Assembly: GCA_028702245.1 (NCBI GenBank)
Contig: JAQVPE010000078.1
Location: 1 to 5,357, forward strand
Length of the DNA stretch: 5,357 bases
Direction: 5' to 3'
Source of the DNA: Candidatus Izemoplasmatales bacterium
GTDB taxonomy: Bacteria; Bacillota_I; Bacilli_A; Izemoplasmatales; Hujiaoplasmataceae
Part shown: one piece after another, positions 1 to 4,518 of the stretch
Position numbering within the stretch: position 1 is the first letter of the stretch
Layout: each line of letters begins with the position of its first letter
The notes under the pieces: model-generated
The model's input: the letters and a program-made list of their open reading frames with translations, nothing else
Database searches by the model: none
Told to the model about the DNA's origin: nothing
Program-made: the position numbers and the translations under genes

Positions 1-1106
1 TTATAGTTATTTTACATATATCATTGATATCTTGCACTGAAGACATGTCCACAACCGATATCATGACAACGCAAATAGATACGACCCAACCAATCACAAT
101 ATACTCCTCGTTTGATGGTGACGCTAGAGAAAATAACGGCATGATCGAAGATTACTATGTAGACGCTCCGGTGGATTTGAGTATCATTGATCATCTTAAT
201 TCGTATGCTAATAGCACGCTATCCTCAGTTGAATACAAGGAGCTTCATAGCAACTCAGACGACATTGAGATTATCCCCGTATACGGTACGTATTTGGAGG
301 ACACATCACTAGCAGTATGTCTGTTTAGAATGGATGGTGTTTTACTAGGTACAAAAACCATAAATATCTCAGAGAATGATGGCGAAATACAGATCGACGA
401 GTTCAAGATTCTTCGTGGCAAGAACTACAACCCGTTTCGCGACAGTTCTTGCTTTGAGCATATAGCACGTTCTTTAGAAGCGGATCCCGACTTTCAATTA
501 TTGGGAGTTGTCTTTAATGCGATTGGATATACTACTGATTATCCAATCGGCATTCCTGAAGGAGAAGACAGTATCAAGTACTTCTTTAATGAGTTTTATG
601 CTTTTAGGCTTGTAGATGCGTTTTCCACAATTCAAGAAGGTAGAAACGCCTTCAATGAATACTGGATTGATATAACAGATATCATCGAGAGTATTCCTGT
701 TTTTCCTTGGAAAACAACAGTGTTTTATGAATGGGGATGGATTAGAAAGTACTGGCATCAGGACAGGTTCACTATGGGTGAAACAATCGAGGACAACCTC
801 AATGATTACCAGACAGTTATTGCTATTCCTCTTCTAGACGAGAATGGGCAGGAAAATCGTTATATACTACATTTGCTTTATTTTCAGAATGACCTGATAG
901 CAGAGGTGATCTTGAAAAATCAAGATGGAGTTTCCAGTTTGATATCGGGAAGATACGCAGATAAAACCACAACTGGTGGATACATTCCTCTAGAAGGAAT
1001 CAACTATGTGGATGCTGTCGAAGAGTTGCTGGATGGAGTTGACGTAACTAAGGTCGTTGGGATCGTATTTGATGGAAGCGGTTATAGTGTTTTGTCAGTC
1101 GACTGA
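1..1106 (+). CDS. Lipoprotein of unknown function, 5' end outside the window
   Basis: The reading frame is open to the left window edge, with its first full codon at 3, so the gene starts upstream. The first visible residues, IVILHISLISC, look like the end of a signal peptide with a lipobox L-I-S-C; the cysteine codon is 33-35. A TTG at 24-26 could be mistaken for a start, but it has no Shine-Dalgarno site and is the lipobox leucine. The mature protein would be about 357 residues, lipid-anchored outside the cell. A Thr/Asp-rich linker follows the cysteine (about mature residues 5-22). Two segments, about residues 79-167 and 260-351, look like diverged copies of one domain, each ending in a similar strand (LLGVVFNAIGYT and VVGIVFDGSGYS). 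Between them is an aromatic stretch (PWKTTVFYEWGW). I recognise no family. It ends in TGA. The lipoprotein call is fairly secure; the function is unknown. Confidence 0.8.
   Translation, partial: IVILHISLISCTEDMSTTDIMTTQIDTTQPITIYSSFDGDARENNGMIEDYYVDAPVDLSIIDHLNSYANSTLSSVEYKELHSNSDDIEIIPVYGTYLEDTSLAVCLFRMDGVLLGTKTINISENDGEIQIDEFKILRGKNYNPFRDSSCFEHIARSLEADPDFQLLGVVFNAIGYTTDYPIGIPEGEDSIKYFFNEFYAFRLVDAFSTIQEGRNAFNEYWIDITDIIESIPVFPWKTTVFYEWGWIRKYWHQDRFTMGETIEDNLNDYQTVIAIPLLDENGQENRYILHLLYFQNDLIAEVILKNQDGVSSLISGRYADKTTTGGYIPLEGINYVDAVEELLDGVDVTKVVGIVFDGSGYSVLSVD
24..35 (+). other. Lipobox of the upstream lipoprotein (LISC)
   Basis: The codons TTG ATA TCT TGC read L-I-S-C, a good match to the signal peptidase II motif [LVI][ASTVI][GAS]C. 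They follow a hydrophobic run and precede a Thr/Asp-rich linker, as expected at the junction of a lipoprotein signal peptide and its mature part. This shows that the gene extends left of the window. Confidence 0.7.
267..1085 (+). repeat. Probable internal domain duplication in the upstream lipoprotein
   Basis: The protein segments encoded at about 267-533 and 810-1085 align by eye. Each starts with a hydrophobic strand (EIIPVYG, TVIAIPL), passes through a hydrophobic/charged middle (AVCLFRMDGVLLGTKTI, LHLLYFQNDLIAEVIL) and a helix, and ends in a matching GVVFNAIGY/GIVFDGSGY strand. Identity is low, so this is an inference of an old duplication. A structure prediction would settle it. Confidence 0.4.
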
Positions 1107-1284
1107 GTTCATAAGACTCTTCTGTTATGTGAAGTAGTTCAAAGCCCAAACGGCTTTCTGCAAGTGCGAGCTATAATTGCCCCTTGTTCAAGAATGACCT
1201 GGACAAGGGGTTATTTGGATATCAACAGAGTTTATAATTCGATGCCGCCGGTTCATAAGTACATCTATCTGGAAATTGTTGATT
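1107..1284 (+). other. Structured 3' region of the lipoprotein transcript
   Basis: No convincing gene lies between the lipoprotein stop and the terminator. There are two hairpins: AAAGCC/GGCTTT (1141-1157, 5-nt loop) and a stronger 10-bp stem CCCCTTGTTC/GGACAAGGGG (1180-1210, 11-nt loop, one G-T pair). The lipoprotein frame stays open for 59 codons after its TGA, up to a TAG at 1284-1286 that touches the terminator stem, but no start codon with a ribosome site is seen. The simplest reading is a long 3' untranslated region; a 3'-UTR-derived small RNA is possible. Confidence 0.4.
1180..1210 (+). terminator. Stem-loop, possible weak or upstream terminator
   Basis: CCCCTTGTTC (1180-1189) pairs with GGACAAGGGG (1201-1210) over 10 bp including one G-T pair, around an 11-nt loop. 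The stem is GC-rich, but only TTATTT follows, so termination would be weak. It may instead be an mRNA 3'-end stabiliser or part of a small RNA. Confidence 0.45.
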
Positions 1285-1307
1285 AGAGGACAATAGTCCT
1301 CTTTTTT
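1285..1307 (+). terminator. Rho-independent terminator
   Basis: AGAGGAC (1285-1291) pairs perfectly with GTCCTCT (1296-1302) around the tetraloop AATA, and a T-run follows (1303-1307, then CTT). This is a textbook intrinsic terminator on the + strand. It closes the transcript of the upstream lipoprotein gene about 180 nt after its stop, and separates it from the MBL gene. Confidence 0.85.
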
Positions 1308-1343
1308 CTTGGAACTCTATAAAAAATACGACATATGTGCGCT

Positions 1344-1371
1344 TTTTCAATGTTGGTTAAAGAGATATAAT
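1344..1371 (+). promoter_or_regulatory. Candidate sigma-A-type promoter of the MBL gene
   Basis: A perfect -10 box TATAAT lies at 1366-1371, and TTTTCA (1344-1349, 4 of 6 matches to TTGACA) sits 16 nt upstream as a -35 box. Transcription would start near 1378, giving an AT-rich leader of about 98 nt before the MBL start codon. The site lies just after the strong terminator, so the MBL gene is probably transcribed on its own. Confidence 0.55.
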
Positions 1372-1462
1372 AACGGTAAACTGTATATTTATCATTTATT
1401 TTCTCTGTTTTTAAATATTTTATTAGTATATGTTTCAATAATGTGCTTTTTGCTTAAATTCT

Positions 1463-1470
1463 AAAGGAGG
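1463..1470 (+). promoter_or_regulatory. Strong ribosome binding site of the MBL gene
   Basis: AAAGGAGG is an almost complete anti-16S match, 5 nt before the ATG at 1476. It fixes the start of the MBL gene and points to a Firmicutes-type ribosome. Confidence 0.85.
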
Positions 1471-1475
1471 ATAAT

Positions 1476-2603
1476 ATGGCAAAGCTGAAAATCTATGATA
1501 TTGGTAGAGCTGACTGCATATTGATTTGGGATGATGAATCGAATTCTGAGAGACGTGATAATAGAAACGAACGACTAATGATTGATTGTGGAATTGCAGA
1601 AAAAAATACACATCAGATTAACATCGTTAACAAGGATCTTGATATCGTGCAAATAAACAATTTGCTAATTACGCATTTTCACAAAGATCATTATGGTGGA
1701 CTTTATTATATTGACAAGTACAAATTTGACACAATATATCTAAGCAAATATCTCGAGTGCATTTTCTCTATAAGCATGACTCCTATTCTCGTAAGTTTTT
1801 TAAAGTTATATTATCTAGCCAATCCAAAGACTCTGTTGAAAAACAATTTGCATTTTATTCTTAATTATTTGTACGTTTGTGCAGTTAACTTAAAAACGAA
1901 TGGAATTATTCGATATGTTAACCAAGGGAGTGTTATTCCCATTCACAGAGGATACAAAGTTCTTTGGCCAAATATCAACTGCTTAAATTTGCCGGAAATG
2001 ATATCTCATACAAAAAATGAAATCACGGAATATCTTGAAGATAATGAAGATCTGATAAACACAAACGAATTGAATAGACATATTGAGTCATACATCGAAG
2101 TTGCTTCGAGAATGAACAATATTTTTAATAAAGACGAACCTATATTGAAAAAGCGATTCGAAAAGATTGGGAAAGACATGTCTGAAATTCTCAATGATAT
2201 CGATCTTTTAAGAGATAATGAGACTGAACCTACAGAGCAATACCGGATATCAAAAATAATGAGTGATTTTCACAATAAGTTAGCAATAGTCATACATGAC
2301 GCAAAGGGTCTTTATCTATCTGATGTTGAGAAATCAACTGTGAAGGGATTGAGACCTGTATATAATAACAACTATTCAGTTGTAAAGACACCTCATCATG
2401 GTTCACATACGCACTTCTCATTGAGTATTCCATCTAAATCTACGTTTGTTTCCTGCTCGAATTCGTCTAGGGATATCAATACAAGCAATCCTTACTTTAG
2501 TTGCTTTCCAAATGCATATCACATCTTTTCAAATGGCGACTGTTTTGTTTCTGGTAGACTAATATCTGGACACTTAACGCCAAATATCGTTATTGGAATT
2601 TAA
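1476..2603 (+). CDS. Metallo-beta-lactamase-fold hydrolase, ComEC/Rec2-like
   Basis: This is a 375-residue protein with the motifs of the MBL superfamily: the first-strand Asp in LMIDCG (D37), the metal-binding HxHxDH as THFHKDH (H67, H69, D71, H72), a VLWPN strand (about 163-167), an LSD element (D283) in the place of the usual TGD, and PHHGS (306-310). VLWP and PHHGS are typical of the soluble MBL domain of ComEC/Rec2 and its stand-alone relatives, so a hydrolase acting on a phosphoester or nucleic acid is possible; the substrate is unknown. There is no signal peptide. Two parts are odd: a hydrophobic stretch after the metal motif (about 84-137), and a charged, probably helical insert of about 90 residues (170-262) between the VLWP strand and the NKLAIVI strand. 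The gene has its own promoter and a strong ribosome site. It ends 223 nt before the toxin gene, so a link with the TAC operon is only an inference. Confidence 0.8.
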   Translation: MAKLKIYDIGRADCILIWDDESNSERRDNRNERLMIDCGIAEKNTHQINIVNKDLDIVQINNLLITHFHKDHYGGLYYIDKYKFDTIYLSKYLECIFSISMTPILVSFLKLYYLANPKTLLKNNLHFILNYLYVCAVNLKTNGIIRYVNQGSVIPIHRGYKVLWPNINCLNLPEMISHTKNEITEYLEDNEDLINTNELNRHIESYIEVASRMNNIFNKDEPILKKRFEKIGKDMSEILNDIDLLRDNETEPTEQYRISKIMSDFHNKLAIVIHDAKGLYLSDVEKSTVKGLRPVYNNNYSVVKTPHHGSHTHFSLSIPSKSTFVSCSNSSRDINTSNPYFSCFPNAYHIFSNGDCFVSGRLISGHLTPNIVIGI

Positions 2604-2708
2604 CTGATCAAACTGCATTTATAAGAAAGTTAGAGAAACCTGAAACCAATACACGTATCATTGATGATGTAAGAATAACTCTTGGATAAGGATTGTTGAT
2701 GCTTTTCG

Positions 2709-2752
2709 TTCATCAAAATATGTGATTGTAAGTGATATGTTTTTTTGATGAA
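2709..2752. repeat. 10-bp inverted repeat between the MBL gene and the TAC operon
   Basis: TTCATCAAAA (2709-2718) is the exact reverse complement of TTTTGATGAA (2743-2752), with 24 nt between. The T-run at 2740-2746 lies partly inside the right arm rather than after it, so this is not a classical terminator, although it could help end the MBL transcript. It could also be a binding site upstream of the TAC promoter, whose -35 region begins 17 nt further on. The role is undecided. Confidence 0.45.
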
Positions 2753-2768
2753 AATACACAAATGCGTG

Positions 2769-2797
2769 TTGCATATCAGTTTCAAATAGAATATAAT
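2769..2797 (+). promoter_or_regulatory. Promoter of the TAC operon
   Basis: A perfect TATAAT (2792-2797) is preceded, 17 nt upstream, by TTGCAT (2769-2774), which has only a partial -35 match. The start of transcription would fall near 2804, inside the palindrome at 2798-2813, leaving a leader of about 22 nt before the toxin start. The combination of a strong -10, a weak -35 and an overlapping palindrome is typical of an autoregulated toxin-antitoxin promoter. Confidence 0.65.
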
Positions 2798-2813
2798 GGT
2801 ATCATGTGATACC
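2798..2813. promoter_or_regulatory. Perfect palindrome, probable operator of the TAC operon
   Basis: GGTATCATGTGATACC has two perfect 7-bp arms (GGTATCA/TGATACC) around a 2-bp centre. It begins directly after the -10 box and covers the expected transcription start. MqsA-type antitoxins bind promoter palindromes through their HTH domain and repress their own operon, so this is the natural operator. The sequence differs from the operator known for E. coli MqsA, as expected for a distant homologue. Confidence 0.7.
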
Positions 2814-2814
2814 G

Positions 2815-2821
2815 AAAGGGG
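2815..2821 (+). promoter_or_regulatory. Ribosome binding site that fixes the toxin start
   Basis: AAAGGGG lies 5 nt before the GTG at 2827. The alternative upstream GTG at 2806 has no ribosome site and would lie within the operator palindrome and near the transcription start, so 2827 is the better start. Confidence 0.65.
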
Positions 2822-2826
2822 CAACC

Positions 2827-3153
2827 GTGGCCACTACTCTGACCGACCTTTTGGATAGCATTGCTAAATGTGATCGAATTCACATTGAAGACACAAAGAA
2901 GAATAGACTGACAAGAATTAGACTCGGAATGTCAGTTGTAGATCAAGAGAATATAGTGCGAAATCTACGTGGGAGAGATTTCGTCACAGGTCCTGTCGCT
3001 GATACCAATCCACTCTATCCGGGGATGCTATGGATATTCAAGGTTCACTATTACCATGATATCCTGTACGTTAAAGTCAGAGAAGTTGAGTACGAACTGG
3101 ATGGCTCAGTATGCAAAGCTCTGTCTTGTCACATTGATAATATTGCTGTATAG
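2827..3153 (+). CDS. MqsR-like toxin (probable mRNA interferase), first gene of the TAC operon
   Basis: This small 108-residue protein has the pattern of the MqsR family (RelE-like fold, ribosome-independent mRNA endonucleases). LGMSVVDQENIVRNLRGRDF at about 33-52 matches the MqsR segment with LGL, a helix and then SxxDF/Y. GPVADTNPLYPGMLWIFKV at about 55-73 corresponds to the gp-x-D...pG-x-lW-x-F strands of clostridial members. LYVKV (80-84) and a final KALSCH (97-102) resemble the last strands. The start is GTG at 2827, chosen by its ribosome site. It stands first, 49 nt before the antitoxin, the toxin-first order also found in mqsRA and in the mycobacterial higBA-secB operon. As a toxin it would cut mRNA and halt growth when the antitoxin is lost. 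Family identity rests on remembered patterns and is diverged; another RelE-fold family is the main alternative. Confidence 0.65.
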   Translation: MATTLTDLLDSIAKCDRIHIEDTKKNRLTRIRLGMSVVDQENIVRNLRGRDFVTGPVADTNPLYPGMLWIFKVHYYHDILYVKVREVEYELDGSVCKALSCHIDNIAV

Positions 3154-3190
3154 AGAAACTGGAATATGATGACTAACAGAATCATTCGAA

Positions 3191-3196
3191 AGAGGG
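3191..3196 (+). promoter_or_regulatory. Ribosome binding site of the antitoxin
   Basis: AGAGGG lies 6 nt before the ATG at 3203 and supports independent translation of the antitoxin, which would help keep it in excess over the toxin. Confidence 0.6.
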
Positions 3197-3202
3197 ATAA
3201 AG

Positions 3203-3754
3203 ATGAAACTGTATTGTGAAAAGTGTGGTAGAGTTGAGGAGTATCAAGTTAAGGCGATAAACCAGACATTTGATGTAAGAGGAATCCAGGTCGATGCATC
3301 TATCAATGTTTCCGTATGCAATGTGTGTGGATCAGAAGTTTTTAACAGAGAACTTGAAATCCAGAATGATATTCTTGTTTTTGATGGTTACAAAGAAAAA
3401 AAGGGGTTGTTGACTTCCAAGCAAATCAAGTATTTAAGAGAAATGTATGGGTTGTCGCAGTCAGCTTTTGCGCGTCTTCTTGGGTTTGGTGAAAAAACAA
3501 TTACGAGATACGAGAACGGATCTATCCAAGATGATGCCCATGATAATATTTTAAGATTGATGTTTTCAGAGGAAAACTTCTTTTTGTTGTGGAGACGGAT
3601 AAGAAAAGATATGTCAGATTCGGATAACAAACGAGTTGAAGCCAAAATCAGCAAAGAAGAACAAACTACTTTTGAGTATAACCCCAAAATAACGACATCA
3701 TTATTGTTTGAAATGGATAGTAAGGGAGGATTGGCTGTTAATGGATGCAACTAG
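3203..3754 (+). CDS. MqsA-like antitoxin, zinc finger plus HTH, with C-terminal tail
   Basis: This 183-residue protein has two recognisable domains. The N-terminal part is a YgiT/MqsA-type zinc-binding domain with two CxxC pairs (C5, C8, C39, C42), which in MqsA binds zinc and the toxin. Residues about 70-118 form an XRE/Cro-like helix-turn-helix: LTSKQIKYLREMYGLSQ, AFARLLGFGEKTITRYENG and NILRLM. This part should bind the palindrome at the promoter. E. coli MqsA is about 131 residues, so the protein is longer by about 50. The extra tail (about 134-183) starts charged and ends with a short hydrophobic patch (TTSLLFEM), which fits a chaperone addiction region: the part of a TAC antitoxin that aggregates or is degraded unless its SecB-like chaperone binds it. 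Its last codons overlap the chaperone gene. The antitoxin call is strong; the role of the tail is inferred. Confidence 0.88.
   Translation: MKLYCEKCGRVEEYQVKAINQTFDVRGIQVDASINVSVCNVCGSEVFNRELEIQNDILVFDGYKEKKGLLTSKQIKYLREMYGLSQSAFARLLGFGEKTITRYENGSIQDDAHDNILRLMFSEENFFLLWRRIRKDMSDSDNKRVEAKISKEEQTTFEYNPKITTSLLFEMDSKGGLAVNGCN
3724..3729 (+). promoter_or_regulatory. Ribosome binding site of the chaperone, inside the antitoxin gene
   Basis: GGGAGG within the antitoxin coding region lies 11 nt before the ATG at 3741. The spacing is slightly long, but it is the only good site, and it favours 3741 over the TTG at 3708, which has none. Confidence 0.55.
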
Positions 3755-4160
3755 CAATCTCAAGCTGATCAACTACATTGTTGAAAAGAGCCATTTTGAC
3801 CTCAATTGCCGTTATGATTTCGGTAAACCTCGAAAGATCCAAATTACTCCAAAGTTCGATCGTCGTATTGAAAAGAAAAGCGATGATTCTTTTAAACTAA
3901 CCCTATCTGTAAGAATCGCGTCTGACCTTCAAAAGGATGAAATCCCTTTTTTTGCCGAATGTGTCATTGGTGCCGTTTTTAAGATGAGTGATTGGGAGAA
4001 ACCAGAGAACAAGTTCTATGTGTGCAACAACACTACGGCCATCATTTTTCCGTTTTTGAGGGCTCTTCTTGCGAATACAACCATCAACGCTAACCTTCCT
4101 CCGTATACATTGCCGGTTATGAACATCAACAAGTTGTTCGAAACCCAAGAAATTGTTTAA
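3741..4160 (+). CDS. SecB-like chaperone, third gene of the TAC operon
   Basis: The protein (139 residues) resembles SecB, the tetrameric chaperone that keeps unfolded proteins soluble. Its length is close to that of SecB (about 150). The central strands FKLTLSVRIASDL (51-63) and PFFAECVIGAVFKM (69-82) match the SecB core sheet. The best signature is CNNTTAIIFPFLRALLANTT (95-114) followed by LPPYTLPVMNINKLF (119-133), which is the SecB helix and proline-rich end (in SecB: NILFPYAR, then L-x-P-x-N-F-x-x-LF). The start is ATG 3741, overlapping the antitoxin by 14 nt, so translation is probably coupled. In TAC systems such a protein binds the antitoxin tail and controls the toxin; it may also act on exported proteins. 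A SecB-like protein outside the Proteobacteria, beside a toxin-antitoxin pair, is best read as a TAC chaperone rather than the housekeeping SecB. Confidence 0.85.
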   Translation: MDATSNLKLINYIVEKSHFDLNCRYDFGKPRKIQITPKFDRRIEKKSDDSFKLTLSVRIASDLQKDEIPFFAECVIGAVFKMSDWEKPENKFYVCNNTTAIIFPFLRALLANTTINANLPPYTLPVMNINKLFETQEIV

Positions 4161-4191
4161 TGGGCTTGTGTTTCATGATTTCTTCAGTTGT

Positions 4192-4230
4192 AAAAGGCCG
4201 CTCGGGTTTCATCAAATGAGTGGTCTCTTT
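4192..4230 (+). terminator. Probable terminator of the TAC operon
   Basis: AGGCCGCTC (4195-4203) pairs with GAGTGGTCT (4218-4226) over 9 bp with two G-T pairs, around a 14-nt loop. A short A-run precedes it and CTTT follows. It begins 32 nt after the chaperone stop. The T-run is short, so efficiency is uncertain, but its position is right for the end of the operon. Confidence 0.55.
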
Positions 4231-4237
4231 AAATGTG

Positions 4238-4253
4238 CTTGTTTGAAAACAAG
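4238..4253. repeat. Perfect 16-bp palindrome after the TAC operon
   Basis: CTTGTTTGAAAACAAG has perfect 7-bp arms around a 2-bp centre, the same geometry as the operator at 2798-2813 but a different sequence. It may be a protein-binding site or simply one half of overlapping hairpins with 4246-4274. Confidence 0.4.
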
Positions 4254-4471
4254 ACAGATATGCTCTGTTGTTTTCGATTTAACTACGATATCATGTGCTT
4301 GATAGAAGATTGGCAATTGCCTACAACTACAATTAAATAACTATATTTCGTTATGGATAAGAGTTTAGATTTATTGATGATAAAAATGTTAAACAATTTG
4401 ATTTGATTACTGTTACCTTATTTTGCTTTCGTCAATTTTGGAAGCTCAACTGTCTTTAGCGGTATAAGTTT

Positions 4472-4492
4472 TGGATTCCTTATGGAGATCCA
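4472..4492 (+). other. Hairpin in the leader of the second lipoprotein gene
   Basis: TGGAT (4472-4476) pairs with ATCCA (4488-4492) and TCC (4477-4479) with GGA (4484-4486), with one bulged G and a TTAT loop. It lies directly upstream of the A-rich segment and ribosome site of the gene at 4519. It could stabilise the mRNA or affect translation; no known riboswitch is recognised. Confidence 0.35.
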
Positions 4493-4518
4493 GTAAAAAA
4501 GTGAGGATTGGTATTTGA

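Larger units (their letters stand above)
4231..4518 (+). other. AT-rich gene-free stretch between the TAC operon and the lipoprotein gene
   Basis: No gene is seen on either strand. The left part holds a perfect 7+2+7 palindrome (4238-4253), which overlaps a second hairpin (AAAACA...TGTTTT outside, ACAGA...TCTGT inside, 4246-4274) that ends in TTTT and could be a back-up terminator. There is a copy of TATCATGTG from the operon palindrome at 4289-4297, and a perfect 10-bp palindrome GGCAATTGCC at 4312-4321. The right part must contain the promoter of the lipoprotein gene. A TATAAG at 4463-4468 is a candidate -10 box, but no well-spaced -35 box was found. Confidence 0.4.

Noticed and set aside
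498..758. Open frame of 86 codons on the minus strand
   Set aside because: It lies wholly inside the well-supported lipoprotein gene on the opposite strand, has no recognisable domain, and is a shadow frame.
1104..1106. TGA read as tryptophan (Mollicutes code 4)
   Set aside because: All tryptophans in the long genes are TGG and the genes have normal lengths under the standard code, so TGA is best taken as a stop.
2006..2194. Open frame of 62 codons on the minus strand
   Set aside because: Antisense to the MBL gene's helical insert, with composition explained by the sense codons.
2558..2689. A + strand open frame at the end of and after the MBL gene, ending KPETNTRIIDDVRITLG
   Set aside because: It reads somewhat like protein and might hint at a frameshifted tail, but it has no start with a ribosome site, and the MBL protein already has a plausible end (LTPNIVIGI).
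2630..2824. Open frame of 64 codons on the minus strand across the spacer
   Set aside because: It would run through the TAC promoter and operator; no recognised family.
2969..3169. Second + strand frame of 66 codons overlapping the toxin
   Set aside because: Out of frame within the toxin gene, no ribosome site, no recognised motif.
3388..3750. Minus-strand frame of 120 codons opposite the antitoxin
   Set aside because: The sense strand encodes clear zinc-finger and HTH motifs; the antisense frame shows no domain.
3903..4148. Minus-strand frame of 81 codons opposite the chaperone
   Set aside because: The sense strand encodes a SecB-like protein; the antisense frame shows no domain.
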